Assembly: GCF_020400605.1 (NCBI RefSeq)
Contig: NZ_JAINRD010000023.1
Location: forward strand, 62,001-126,000
Direction: 5' to 3'
DNA length: 64,000 nucleotides
Source: Streptomyces aculeolatus
Lineage (GTDB): Bacteria; Actinomycetota; Actinomycetes; Streptomycetales; Streptomycetaceae
Below the pieces are notes generated by a model, which worked only from the letters and a program-made list of their open reading frames with translations, did no database searches and was not told the DNA's origin. The position numbers were made by a program, and so were the translations under genes. Below, piece by piece: positions 24,312 through 33,340 of this stretch. The stretch's first letter is position 1, and each line of letters starts with the position of its first letter.

Positions 24312-25646
24312 TTAGAGGGTCCGGCGCGACGTCCCGCGCGGGCGCCGTACGGGACCCGTCCCGGGCCGTGCTCCCGGACCCGCCCCCGGCCGCTTTCCCT
24401 TTCCCGGTCCCGCTTCCGGCTCCGCCCCTGACCCCGCGCGGATCTGCACGCCGGCGCGGGCGAGCAGCGCGGCCAGCGCGTCGTTCACCCGGTCCGGGCG
24501 CTCCAGCAGGGCGAGGTGCCCGGCGTCCTCGACGACCTCGAACGCGGCGTCGGGCAGCCGCGCCGCGATCCGCTCGCTGTGCGCCGGGGGCGTCACCATG
24601 TCGCGGTCGCCGACGAGGACGAGCCCGGGGAGGTCCCGGAAGAGCGCCACGGCCTCGTCCTTCTCGTGCACGGCGAACGCCGGGTAGAACTCGGCGACCA
24701 CGTCTATCGGCGTGCTCTCCAGCAGCCGTTCCGCGAACCGCGCGACGCCCGGGTCGACGCCCTCGGTGCCGAACGAGTAGTGCTTGATGATCCCGGCGAA
24801 GAGGTCGGCCGTCGCCTGCCGGCCGCGCTCGGCCAGCTCGGCGCGGCTGCCGAGGGCCCTCAGCACGCCGGGCACGAAGTGCCGTACGGCCCAGGCGCCG
24901 GCCGCGGGCAGGCCGAACGTGACGCGGCCGAGGTCGCCCGCGGAGGTGCCGAGGAACGCGGCGCCGGCCACCCGGTCCCGTACGAGGTCGGGGAACTGGT
25001 CGGCGAGGGCCATGACCGTCATGCCGCCCATCGAGTGCCCGACGAGCAGCAGCGGGCCCTCGGGGGCGGCGGCGTCGAGGACGGCCTTGAGGTCGCGGCC
25101 GAGCTGCTCGATGGTGACCGGCTCGTCGCCGGCGAGCTGGGAGATGCCGCGGGCGGAGCGGCCGTGGCTGCGCTGGTCCCAGTAGACGGTGCGGACGCGG
25201 CCGCGGAGGGCGGCGCGCTGGAAGTGCCAGGAGTCCTGGGTGAGGCAGTAGCCGTGGCTGAAGACGACGGTGAGGGGGGCGGGGTCGCGGCGGCCGGCGA
25301 AGCGGCGGCGCCTGCGGCGGGGGGCGGTGGTGCCGGCCGGGTCCGGGGTGGTCCCGTCGGGGGCCGCCGGCGGGAAGTCGTCGGCCTCCTCGACCTCGTA
25401 GTACAGCTCGGTGCCGTCGTCCGCGACGGCCGTGCCCGGGGTGCCGCGGAGGGTGCCGTACGGGCCGGCGGCGTCGAGGGCCTGCCGGGCCCGGCGGCGT
25501 ACGCCGCGGCCCATCGCGAGGCGCTCCGCCGCCACGGCGGCGGCGGCCCCGGCGGCGAGCACGCCGATGGCGGCGCCCGCGATCCCGGCGCGGGACCAGC
25601 CGCCGGCGGCGGGAACGGGGACGGGGGCCGGGGCGGGGTCAGCCAT
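24312..25646 (-). CDS. Alpha/beta hydrolase with N-terminal membrane anchor
   Basis: A 444-residue protein with a Pro/Ala-rich start, a hydrophobic helix (about residues 20-38), an Arg-rich linker and an alpha/beta hydrolase domain. The nucleophile elbow is VGHSMGGMTV, the oxyanion region FSHGYCL, the acid VLVGDRDMV and the histidine AGHLALLERPD. The substrate is unknown. The last 35 residues are Arg/Gly/Pro-rich and probably disordered. The ATG at 25646 overlaps the end of alr by 8 bases, so coupling is likely. A hydrolase between alr and tsaE is common in Streptomyces. Confidence 0.92.
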   Translation of the reverse strand: MADPAPAPVPVPAAGGWSRAGIAGAAIGVLAAGAAAAVAAERLAMGRGVRRRARQALDAAGPYGTLRGTPGTAVADDGTELYYEVEEADDFPPAAPDGTTPDPAGTTAPRRRRRRFAGRRDPAPLTVVFSHGYCLTQDSWHFQRAALRGRVRTVYWDQRSHGRSARGISQLAGDEPVTIEQLGRDLKAVLDAAAPEGPLLLVGHSMGGMTVMALADQFPDLVRDRVAGAAFLGTSAGDLGRVTFGLPAAGAWAVRHFVPGVLRALGSRAELAERGRQATADLFAGIIKHYSFGTEGVDPGVARFAERLLESTPIDVVAEFYPAFAVHEKDEAVALFRDLPGLVLVGDRDMVTPPAHSERIAARLPDAAFEVVEDAGHLALLERPDRVNDALAALLARAGVQIRAGSGAEPEAGPGKGKRPGAGPGARPGTGPVRRPRGTSRRTL

Positions 25647-26883
25647 GGTGGGAGCCGGGGCGGTGGGGGTCGGTGTCCGTGCCGGCGCCTGTGCCCGTAC
25701 CCGCGTCCTCGTCCACACCCGTGTCGTCCATGGGGATGGCATCCCCCGCCGCGCCCACGTACACGCGCGGAACGCGGGGTCCGATCCGCGTGACGATCTC
25801 GTACCCGATCGTGCTCGCCGCCCGCGCCCAGTCCTCGGCGGTCGGCTCGCCGTGGTCCCCGGCGCCGAACAGCACCGCCTCGTCGCCGACCGCCGCCGTG
25901 TCCCCGCCGAGGTCCACGACGAACTGGTCCATCGCGACCCGCCCCGCGACCGTCCGCCACTTCCCGGCGACGAGCACGGGCCCCGTGCCGGACGCGTGCC
26001 GCGGGACCCCGTCCGCGTAGCCGACGGGCACGAGCGCCAGGGTGGTCCGACCGGGGGTGACGTAGTGGTGCCCGTACGAGATGCCCAGGCCGGCCGGCGC
26101 CTCCTTGACCTGCGCCAGGGCCGCCTTGAACGCCATCACCGGCCGCAGCCCGAAGTCCGCGGGAACGCCGACCTCCGGGCTCGGCGACAGCCCGTACGAC
26201 GCGATCCCGGGCCGGACGAGGTCGAAGTGGGCGTCGGGGAGGGTGAGCGTGGCCGGGGAGTTCGCCATGTGCCGCACCTCGGGGCGCAGTCCGGCGCGCT
26301 CGGCGACGGCCAGGGCGTCGCGGAAGGCGGCCAGCTGGCCGGGCACGGAGGGGTGGGCGGGCTCGTCGGCGCAGGCGAAGTGCGACCAGACGCCGGTGAC
26401 CTCGATGACGCCCTCGGCCTCGGCGGCGCGGGCGGCGGCGACGAGCTCCGGCCAGTCGGCGGCGAGGCAGCCGTTGCGGCCGAGGCCGGTGTCGGCCTTG
26501 AGCTGTACGCGCGCGGTGCGCCCGGCGGCGCGGGCGGCGGGCAGGAGCTCGCGCAGCGCCCACAGGCCGCTGACGGTGATGTCGAGATCCGCCTCGACCG
26601 CATCCCGCCACGGCCCGCCGGGCGTCCACAGCCAGCACAGGATCCGCCCCCGGTCGCCGGCGGCCCGCAGCTGGAGCGCCTCCTGCGGCGTGGCGGTACC
26701 GAGCCACTCGGCGCCCGCGGCGCGCGCGGCGCGGGCGCAGGGCACCATGCCGTGCCCGTAGGCGTCGGCCTTGACGACGGCCATGAACTGCGCGCGCGGG
26801 GCGATGCCGCGCAGGGCGCGGATGTTCGCGCCGTACGCGGTGAGGTCGATCTCCGCGCGGGCGCGGAGGGGGGAGTCGGTCAT
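25639..26883 (-). CDS. alr: Alanine racemase
   Basis: A 414-residue PLP enzyme that makes D-alanine for peptidoglycan. Lys38 in VVKADAYGHG binds PLP, and the catalytic Tyr lies in GISYGHHYVTPG. RPGIASYGLSP and DLGGD are also intact. An acidic tail (DDTGVDEDAGTGTGAGT) is added at the C-terminus. It begins 26 bases after nnr ends and overlaps the hydrolase start. Confidence 0.97.
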   Translation of the reverse strand: MTDSPLRARAEIDLTAYGANIRALRGIAPRAQFMAVVKADAYGHGMVPCARAARAAGAEWLGTATPQEALQLRAAGDRGRILCWLWTPGGPWRDAVEADLDITVSGLWALRELLPAARAAGRTARVQLKADTGLGRNGCLAADWPELVAAARAAEAEGVIEVTGVWSHFACADEPAHPSVPGQLAAFRDALAVAERAGLRPEVRHMANSPATLTLPDAHFDLVRPGIASYGLSPSPEVGVPADFGLRPVMAFKAALAQVKEAPAGLGISYGHHYVTPGRTTLALVPVGYADGVPRHASGTGPVLVAGKWRTVAGRVAMDQFVVDLGGDTAAVGDEAVLFGAGDHGEPTAEDWARAASTIGYEIVTRIGPRVPRVYVGAAGDAIPMDDTGVDEDAGTGTGAGTDTDPHRPGSHHG

Positions 26884-26909
26884 CTGTGCCAGTCTCGCAT
26901 TCCGCCCGG

Positions 26910-28382
26910 TCAGGCTGCGCGTACGTCGCGCCAGACGGCGGGGAGGGCGTCGGGGAGTTCGTGGGCGGTGATCGGGGCGCCGGCGGCGAGGGTGCGGGCG
27001 GCGAGGCCGTGGAGGTACGCGCCGACGGAGGCGGCGTCGCGGGCGGCGAGGCCGGCGGCGAGGAGGGCGCCGGTGAGACCGGAGAGGACGTCGCCGCTGC
27101 CGGCGGTGGCGAGCCAGGCGGTGCCGGTGGGGTTGAGGCGTACGGGGTGCTCGTCCACGGGGGCGGCGACGAGGGTGGTGGAGCCCTTGAGCAGGGTCGT
27201 CGCCCCGTACGCGGCCGCCAGCGACCGTACCGAGGCGAGCCGGCGGGCCTCGACCTCCGCGCGGTCCACGCCGAGGAGCGCCGCGGCCTCGCCGGCGTGC
27301 GGGGTGAGCAGCGTCGGGGCGGACCGGCGCCGCACCCGTACCCGGTCCAGCAGCCGCAGGCCGTCGGCGTCCACCAGCACCGGCACGTCGGTGGCGAGCA
27401 CCTGCTCCAGCACCTCCTCCGCACCCGGCCCGTCCCCCAGGCCCGGCCCGACGACCCACGCCTGCACGCGGCCCGCCTTCCCCGGCGGCCCGGGATGGAC
27501 GAGGGTCTCCGGGTACCGCGCGATGACCGCCCGCGCCGCGGGCCCCACGTACCGCACGGCGCCCGCCCCGCCGCGCAGCGCGCCGCCGACGGCGAGCACG
27601 GCGGCACCGGGGTAGCGCTCGGAGCCGGCGACGACGCCGACGACGCCGCGCCGGTACTTGTCGCTCTCCGCGGTCGGCTCCGGCAGCAGCGCCGCGACGT
27701 CGGCGTGCTGGAGGGCCTCCAGCTCAGGCACCTCCGGCAGGTACGGGCCGAGGCCGATGTCGACGAGCCGCAGCGCGCCGGCCCGCTCGGCGGCGGGGTC
27801 GACGAGCAGGCCGGGCTTGTACGTACCGAAGGTCACGGTGGCGTCGGCGGCCACGGCCTCGCCCCGCACCTCGCCGGTGTCGGCCTCGACGCCGCTGGGG
27901 AGGTCGACGGCGAGCACGGGGGCGCGGGTGTCGCGGACGAGGCGCATGAGCGCGGCGGCGGGGGGCCGCAGGCCGCCGGAGCCACCGATGCCTACGATGC
28001 CGTCGAGGACGAGGTCGACGCGGTGGAACACGCGGCACAGGGGCGCACCCAGGTCGCCACCCTCCTCCGCGGGAACGACCCACCCCCCGGCGGCCCACAG
28101 GGCGGCGAGCCCGCCCTCGTGCGCACGGTCGGGCCGCAGCAGCACGGCGGTGACCCGCGCCCCGCGCCGCGCGAGCCGCGCCCCGGCGTACAGCGCGTCC
28201 CCGCCGTTGTCCCCGCTCCCCACGAGCAGCACCACGCGCCGCCCGTACACCCGCCCCAGCAACCCGGCCGCGGCGGCGGCGAGCCCCGCGGCGGCCCGCT
28301 GCATGAGCACCCCGTCGGGCAACCCGGCCATGAGCGCCGCCTCGGCACGACGCACCGTCTCCACCCCGTACGCACTCCTCAT
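26910..28382 (-). CDS. nnr: Bifunctional NAD(P)H-hydrate epimerase / ADP-dependent dehydratase
   Basis: A 490-residue repair enzyme. The N-terminal YjeF epimerase domain (about 1-210) carries GSGDNGGDALYAGARLA and DLPSGVEADTG. The C-terminal dehydratase (about 225-490) carries GGAGAVRYVGP, PHAGEAAALLG and the TAGSGDVLSGLTGALLA active-site loop. It restores hydrated NAD(P)H. The ATG at 28382 (MRSAYGVETVRRAE) is the first codon of the family's N-terminus. The open frame beyond it is not coding. First gene of the nnr-alr-hydrolase-tsaE operon. Confidence 0.95.
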   Translation of the reverse strand: MRSAYGVETVRRAEAALMAGLPDGVLMQRAAAGLAAAAAGLLGRVYGRRVVLLVGSGDNGGDALYAGARLARRGARVTAVLLRPDRAHEGGLAALWAAGGWVVPAEEGGDLGAPLCRVFHRVDLVLDGIVGIGGSGGLRPPAAALMRLVRDTRAPVLAVDLPSGVEADTGEVRGEAVAADATVTFGTYKPGLLVDPAAERAGALRLVDIGLGPYLPEVPELEALQHADVAALLPEPTAESDKYRRGVVGVVAGSERYPGAAVLAVGGALRGGAGAVRYVGPAARAVIARYPETLVHPGPPGKAGRVQAWVVGPGLGDGPGAEEVLEQVLATDVPVLVDADGLRLLDRVRVRRRSAPTLLTPHAGEAAALLGVDRAEVEARRLASVRSLAAAYGATTLLKGSTTLVAAPVDEHPVRLNPTGTAWLATAGSGDVLSGLTGALLAAGLAARDAASVGAYLHGLAARTLAAGAPITAHELPDALPAVWRDVRAA

Positions 28383-28642
28383 ACCCCTATCCTCCCCCGC
28401 CCCCGCAAGCCTCGCAGCCGGGTATCCGAGCCTGCACGGACGAGAAGAGCGTGGGGGGAGGGTGCGGGAGAGGCGAAGGCCATTACCGGCGACTGCGCGT
28501 CGTGCACGGCCCTGCGCCGCCGATTGCGCACAGTGCACGGTGGTCACATCGCCGACGTCTTCTTAAAGTCGCGCCAATGACGCGGGTCACTCACACGCGA
28601 GCGGCCGATTCGCGTCGACCAGGCGTACGCGAAAGGCGGCTC

Positions 28643-29212
28643 ATGGCGAGGATACGCAATCTCCGGATATCCGTCCGACGCGTCACCCTGCGCTGGACGT
28701 TGGTCAGTTGTGTCGCGCCCTTCGGAACGGAACTGGGGACGACTCCGGCGCACGCCGACTACCTTGAGGGGGGCATGAGCACGCCGGTGTTCAGCATCCA
28801 GACCTACGGCGTGAACGACACCTGGGCGAACTGGTTCAACGGCGCACGCCACCGCTGGAACGACACCCCCACCCCCGCGTCGATCCGCCGGACCATCAAA
28901 GATGTGCCGCGGGACATCACCGCCGGCCGCTACGACGACTCCTGGTCCGGCAATTACATGTACGCGGGCACCCGCGAGCGCCGCACCTTCCTGATCCGCG
29001 TGAACGCCCGGCGCCTTGCGGAGGAGATCGAGCCCGGCGGGCGGGGCTTCGCGCTGGCGGCGATCGGCACCTCCGTGCACGAACTCGGTCACGCGCTGTC
29101 GCTCGCCGACAACCCGGAAACCTCGCGCTCGTCGATCATGAAGTACAGCAGACCGCTGACGCGCACCCACCCCTATGACTATGACATCGACGAAGTGAAC
29201 CGCATTTACTGA
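28643..29212 (+). CDS. Secreted snapalysin-like zinc metalloprotease
   Basis: A 189-residue protein with an Arg-rich signal peptide cleaved near AHA-D (residue 38). The zinc site HELGH (146-150) is followed by Asp156 (HELGHALSLAD), the HExxHxxxxxD arrangement of snapalysins, with Ser where Gly is usual. SSIMKYS (near 166) fits the metzincin Met-turn. The length suits a mature neutral protease without a propeptide. The ATG at 28643 follows GAAAGG. First of a three-gene secreted convoy, 12 bases before the lipoprotein gene. No GC oddity, but the neighbourhood is accessory. Confidence 0.82.
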   Translation: MARIRNLRISVRRVTLRWTLVSCVAPFGTELGTTPAHADYLEGGMSTPVFSIQTYGVNDTWANWFNGARHRWNDTPTPASIRRTIKDVPRDITAGRYDDSWSGNYMYAGTRERRTFLIRVNARRLAEEIEPGGRGFALAAIGTSVHELGHALSLADNPETSRSSIMKYSRPLTRTHPYDYDIDEVNRIY

Positions 29213-29224
29213 GAGGTCTCGATC

Positions 29225-29860
29225 GTGAAGCTCGCCACCACCGTCGCGGCCGCTTCGTTGCTGCTTTCGCTGGCCGCCTGCACGAGTTCGGACGACGGGA
29301 AGAGCACGGATGGCGGAAAGAGCACGCCCGCCCGGCAGGAGTCCGTGGTCACCTATGCCGCCGAATATCCCGCGTACGACTCGGTTGAATCGCTCTCCGA
29401 GGCCGCCGACCTGATAGTCGAGGGCACCGTCGTCTCCTCGACGGTCCGGGAGATCGACATCGCCCTGCCTGCCGGGGAAGGCGGCGGCGATCCGCGCACC
29501 GACCCGGGACAGGGCGCGGAGGACGCCGACGAGGAGGCCGTGTACGTCTACACGGTCTACGACGTCGAAGTGACCTCCGTCCACAACGGAACCGCAGAAC
29601 CGGGACAGACCATCGAGGTGAAGCAGCTCGGCGGCACGCTGGACGGCGTCGAATACGTCGAAAACGACACCGTCCCCTTCACCGAAGGGGCATCCCACGT
29701 GCTGTTCCTCAGCACGTCCGTCAATCCCGACGTACCGCACTCCCTGCTCAACCCGGTGCAGAGCGCGTACCTCAAGGACGGCCGGGAGCTCCGGCCCGTG
29801 CATCCGGACAACCAACTGCCCATGACCAGCGGCGAACTCGCCGACCTCACCCGCCGCTGA
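29225..29860 (+). CDS. Putative lipoprotein of unknown function
   Basis: A 211-residue protein with a clear lipobox (LSLAAC, Cys19), an acidic linker and a domain with EAADLIVEGTVVSSTV, TVYDVEVTSVHNG and VPFTEGASHVLFLS. The repeated VxGTVxS/VYDVEV strands suggest an OB-like or beta-sandwich fold. I do not recognise the family firmly. The GTG at 29225 follows GAGAGG. Lying between two secreted proteases, it may be an anchor, inhibitor or chaperone for them, but that is inference. Confidence 0.75.
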   Translation: MKLATTVAAASLLLSLAACTSSDDGKSTDGGKSTPARQESVVTYAAEYPAYDSVESLSEAADLIVEGTVVSSTVREIDIALPAGEGGGDPRTDPGQGAEDADEEAVYVYTVYDVEVTSVHNGTAEPGQTIEVKQLGGTLDGVEYVENDTVPFTEGASHVLFLSTSVNPDVPHSLLNPVQSAYLKDGRELRPVHPDNQLPMTSGELADLTRR

Positions 29861-29906
29861 ACCGGCGCGGATCCGGTCGAACCACGTCCGACAGGAGGAG
29901 GGCGAA

Positions 29907-31202
29907 GTGCCTGGAGCACCAAGGCGGCGGCGAGCGCTGACCGCCGTCATGGCGGCGGTGGTCGCGGCCGGAGCGCTGTCCGCCTCGCCCGTGGGCGCGT
30001 CCCCGGGAGCGCCCGCACGGGTGTCCGGGGCGGCCGGGCCGGCGTCAGGGCTGGACGCGGAGTCCAGGGACGCGGTTCGGGCGTTCCAGCGGGCGTTTCC
30101 CGGGGTGAGCGACGAGGATGCCTGGCAGCGGATCGGCGAGGAGGACGCCCGGTCCGCGCTGATCGGCGAACTGGCCGCGACCGAGGCCGCGACCTTCGGC
30201 GGATCCTGGTACGACGGAGCGACCGACACCCAGCACCTCCAGGCCACCACGGCCGAGGCGGCAGACCGCTACGCCAGGCGCGCGGCGGACGAGGACATCA
30301 AAGCCCGGGTCCACCGGGTGGAGTTCACGCAGCGCGAGCTGACCGCCGAAATGGCCCGGGCACTGGCGGGCACGCACGCCGTGCTCGGCTCCGCGGCCCG
30401 GGACCACGCGGGCGTGGACGTCCGGGCGAACAGGGTCGTCGTGCAGCCGTCCGACGCCGACCTGGCCGGTGTGCGGGCCCGCCGCGCGTCGCTGCCGGAG
30501 AGCATCGTGGTCCGGCCGCGTGACGACCGCGCCGAGGCCGTCGCGGACGCCTGCCCGAGCAGGTCGCACTGCGACCGCCCGCTGCGCAGCGGGCTGGAGC
30601 AGTGGAAGGGCGAGCAGGGCAACCCGACGTGCTCGCTGGGGTTCACCGCCCGCGGCACGCTGTATCCGGCGCGCAAGTACGTCGTCACCGCCGGCCACTG
30701 CGGCGGGATCGGCGATACCTTCGGCCACTACACACACGAGTTCGGGCAGGTCGAGCGGCACCGGAACTCCGGTGACGTCGACGCACTCGCGGTCCGGATC
30801 ACCAACGCGTACTGGCTGAACGCCAGCTTCGGCTGGATCTACCGGCCGAACGGCGACGGCCGGCCGCCGCTCGCGGTGGACGCACGGCTCGACAGCGAGA
30901 GCGCGATGCAGGCGGGCCAGACCGTGTGCCTGACGGCCCGTAACTCGACGGCCGGAAACCGCTGCGGAGTGGTGGACGCGGTCGACAGCAGCCACCGCGG
31001 CATGACGCGGGTCGGCGGCCTCGACGCCTGTCCCGGCGACAGCGGAGGCGGGTGGTACCGCAAGTCGGACGACCGGCGAACGGCGTACGGCATCCACAGC
31101 GACAGCGCGGAGGGCTGCCACACCGCGGGCGGAGTCTCCTACTTCAGCACGTTGCCGAGCGTGGAGGAGGCACTGGGATTGGAAGCAGAGGTCCAAAGCT
31201 AG
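29907..31202 (+). CDS. Secreted trypsin-like serine protease (S1 family, streptogrisin-like)
   Basis: A 431-residue preproprotein. A signal peptide (about 1-32) and a propeptide with Asp/Asn VDVRANRVVVQ (about 170-180) precede a catalytic domain from about 215. The triad is His264 (TAGHC), Asp292 (GDVDALAV) and Ser379 (CPGDSGGG), and paired cysteines surround it. The final SYFSTLPSVEEALGL resembles alpha-lytic/streptogrisin endings. The GTG at 29907 follows GGAGGAGGG. It closes the metalloprotease-lipoprotein-protease convoy. Confidence 0.88.
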   Translation: MPGAPRRRRALTAVMAAVVAAGALSASPVGASPGAPARVSGAAGPASGLDAESRDAVRAFQRAFPGVSDEDAWQRIGEEDARSALIGELAATEAATFGGSWYDGATDTQHLQATTAEAADRYARRAADEDIKARVHRVEFTQRELTAEMARALAGTHAVLGSAARDHAGVDVRANRVVVQPSDADLAGVRARRASLPESIVVRPRDDRAEAVADACPSRSHCDRPLRSGLEQWKGEQGNPTCSLGFTARGTLYPARKYVVTAGHCGGIGDTFGHYTHEFGQVERHRNSGDVDALAVRITNAYWLNASFGWIYRPNGDGRPPLAVDARLDSESAMQAGQTVCLTARNSTAGNRCGVVDAVDSSHRGMTRVGGLDACPGDSGGGWYRKSDDRRTAYGIHSDSAEGCHTAGGVSYFSTLPSVEEALGLEAEVQS

Positions 31203-31301
31203 TGCTGTGACCGCGTAGGTTCGCCGGGTTGAGGCATGGCCCTGCCCCGAAGGCACGGAGCACTCGTGTAGGGGAACCCTTGTGACGGTGACGTCCAGGT
31301 G

Positions 31302-32135
31302 TCATCGAGAGTCAGGTGACGCCTGCCGTCGCGAGAGGGTCAGCGTGCGCCGCTCTCGGTCGACGTCCGTGACGACGACCATCACCTCGGCGCCGGCCTC
31401 AACGACGTCCTGTGGAGTTGCCACGGGCGTCGAGGTGAGCTCTTGAAGACGGACCAGTCCCTCAATGCCGTCGGCGACCTGGACGAAGACGCCGAACGAG
31501 ACCAGTTTGGTGACCTGTCCCTGCAGCGTTTGGCCGACCGCGATGCTGTCGGCGAATGCCTGGAAGGGGTCCGGCTGTGTCGCTCTCAGGGAAAGTCTGG
31601 CCTCTCCGTTCCATGTGTCGAACTGGAGGAACTCGCACGAGACGCGCTGCCCGACCTGAACGACGTCCGAAACTGCGTCGATGTGCCGCCAGGACAGTTC
31701 GGGAATCGTGATGAACCCGACGCCGGGGAAGACCGGATGGTCGGGGCCGTCGTCCAGCGCCACGAACACGCCGAACCGTTCGATGGCCGTGATCGTGCCG
31801 GAAAGGATCTCGCCGCGGTGACGTGATTTCAGGAACGCCCACAGTTCCGGGTTCTCAGTGGCGGTCATGGCCAGCCTGGCGTGGCCCTCATCCAGGTCAA
31901 CGGCGATCACCTCGGCGGTGATCCGCTGGCCGCCCTTCACGGCCGCAGACCGATTCCCTCTCCAGGAGACGTCCGAAGGCCAGATGCTCCCCAGCGGGTG
32001 CGCGGGGAATCCGTCCAGGGTGACTGTCACCCCCCGAGACCGTGTGACCTCTGCGACAATCCCACTGCAGAGGTCGCCGATGCGGATTCCTGCCAGGAAC
32101 TCCCGAGAATCCTGATCGTCCGACGCCGCCCCCAT
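31302..32135 (-). CDS. Triple S1-domain RNA-binding protein
   Basis: A 277-residue protein made of three S1/OB folds: about 19-91 (GDLCSGIVAEV), 108-184 (GEILSGTITAIERFGVFVALD) and 198-272 (GQTLQGQVTKLVSFGVFVQV). It resembles ribosomal protein S1 fragments and actinobacterial S1-domain paralogs of unknown role. The ATG at 32135 is preceded by GAGAGG. The frame is also open to a TTG at 32210. Base composition is noticeably lower in GC than the neighbours, which suggests transfer. Convergent with the protease convoy. RNA binding is likely, function unknown. Confidence 0.82.
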   Translation of the reverse strand: MGAASDDQDSREFLAGIRIGDLCSGIVAEVTRSRGVTVTLDGFPAHPLGSIWPSDVSWRGNRSAAVKGGQRITAEVIAVDLDEGHARLAMTATENPELWAFLKSRHRGEILSGTITAIERFGVFVALDDGPDHPVFPGVGFITIPELSWRHIDAVSDVVQVGQRVSCEFLQFDTWNGEARLSLRATQPDPFQAFADSIAVGQTLQGQVTKLVSFGVFVQVADGIEGLVRLQELTSTPVATPQDVVEAGAEVMVVVTDVDRERRTLTLSRRQASPDSR

Positions 32136-32185
32136 GCCGTCCAGCCTCTCATGGAGAGCCGTGCGCTGGCTCGGGGATGGTGTTG

Positions 32186-32530
32186 TCAGGCTGCGGCCTT
32201 GAGGATGCAACCGCCCCAGCGGATGCCTCTCTCACTGCGGACCCGGGCGCGCTCACGGCGTTCGGCGGCCAGGACATCGCGGTGGCGGGCGTCGGCGTTG
32301 CGCCACCGCAGGTAGGCGTGCAGGGCCCGGGTCTGCACGGTGTGGTTGGGGTAGTTCGAGTTGGCGATGGTGAACTGCCGCAGCGGCCCGAAGTGTGCCT
32401 CGATCGGTTTCGCCCACGAGGCATAGGTCGGCGTGAAGCACACCTCGACCCCCCACAAGCTGTCGTCACCGACCGAGTAGCAGCCGTGGAAATACCGGAC
32501 TCCGTGGGTGCGGTGGTAGGTGGCCGGCAG
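32186..32530 (-). pseudogene. IS630-type transposase remnant (C-terminal fragment)
   Basis: The last 114 codons resemble the C-terminus of an IS630/Tc1-mariner-type DDE transposase: VRYFHGCYSVGDDSLWGVEV, then TPTYASWAKPIEAHFGPLRQF and YLRWRNADARHRD. The TPTYAS-PIEAHF segment corresponds to the last catalytic acidic region. No N-terminal helix-turn-helix or earlier acidic residues exist in the frame, which upstream runs antisense through acpS. Hence it is a decayed copy. No terminal repeats were found. Confidence 0.72.
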
Positions 32531-32564
32531 CCGGGCGGGTGCCCCACCGGTTACTCTGCCGCGC

Positions 32565-32939
32565 ATGAGTGGAATCGTCGGGGTCGGTATCGATGTCGCC
32601 GAGGTGGGGCGGTTCGGGGCCGCGTTGGAGCGGACGCCGGAGTTGGCGGATCGGTTGTTCCTGCCTGCCGAGCAGGTGCTGCCCGACGGGGGGCGCCGGG
32701 GGGTGGCCTCGCTGGCGGTGCGGTTCGCGGCCAAGGAGGCGTTGGCCAAGGCGCTGGGGGCGCCGCCGGGGCTGCACTGGCACGACGCCGAGGTGTGCGT
32801 CCACGACAACGGGCGGCCCCATCTGCGCGTGCGCGGCACCGTCGCCGCGCGGGCCGCCGAGCTGGGGGTGCGCAGCTGGCACGTGTCGCTGAGCCACGAC
32901 GCCGGGGTCGCCTCCGCCGTCGTCATCGCCGAGGGGTGA
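32565..32939 (+). CDS. acpS: Holo-[acyl-carrier-protein] synthase
   Basis: A 124-residue phosphopantetheinyl transferase that activates the fatty-acid ACP with CoA. GIVGVGIDVAEVGRF carries the first metal Asp and RFAAKEALAKALG the Glu/Lys motif, with WHVSLSHDAGVA at the C-terminus. In Streptomyces it is usually beside nnr/alr. Here it is separated by the protease/S1/IS insert. The ATG at 32565 was chosen by homology. Confidence 0.95.
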   Translation: MSGIVGVGIDVAEVGRFGAALERTPELADRLFLPAEQVLPDGGRRGVASLAVRFAAKEALAKALGAPPGLHWHDAEVCVHDNGRPHLRVRGTVAARAAELGVRSWHVSLSHDAGVASAVVIAEG

Positions 32940-32957
32940 GCACGGGCCGACCGCGCT

Positions 32958-33224
32958 CTACCTGCCCCACGCCATCCTCTCCACCGCCTCCTGCACCAGC
33001 GCCAGGTACTCCACTTCCTCGCAGCGCGGCTTGCTCCCCATGCGGTACAGGTCCAGCGACTCGACCAGGTCCTCCCCCAGGTCCTCGTCCGGCAGCTCCG
33101 CCGCGAGGTCGCCGCGGACGCGGCCCGCGAACGCCTCCCGCGTGCTGCGGACCCGCCGCCGCCGGGCTCCCGCCGCCGCGAGCTGCTTGCGTCTCTCGTG
33201 CCATACCGTCTGCAGCGCTGACAT
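32958..33224 (-). CDS. Small charged hypothetical protein (88 residues)
   Basis: Opens MSALQTVWHERRKQLAAAGARR and has an Arg-rich first half and an acidic centre (ELPDEDLGEDLVESLDLYRM). No membrane segment. Function not recognised. It is convergent with acpS, and the ATG at 33224 is plausible. It occupies a neighbourhood where glmS is often found. Confidence 0.55.
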   Translation of the reverse strand: MSALQTVWHERRKQLAAAGARRRRVRSTREAFAGRVRGDLAAELPDEDLGEDLVESLDLYRMGSKPRCEEVEYLALVQEAVERMAWGR

Positions 33225-33340
33225 CTCGCCCCCCAGGAATCGAATGCTTATGCGGACTTTAGCCCTCCGCCGGAGCCCGGCCTAGAGGTACGGCACGCCC
33301 CGCCCGCGCGCCCGCCCGCGGGCCCCCGCACAATGGCCCC

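Noticed and set aside
25019..27607. 862-codon minus-strand frame over alr and neighbours
   Set aside because: Pro/Ser/Arg-rich shadow of alr, nnr and the hydrolase, all of which have intact motifs in another frame.
32186..32926. Intact transposase of 246 codons
   Set aside because: Only the last 114 codons look like a transposase. The rest is antisense to acpS, and the helix-turn-helix and first acidic residues are missing.
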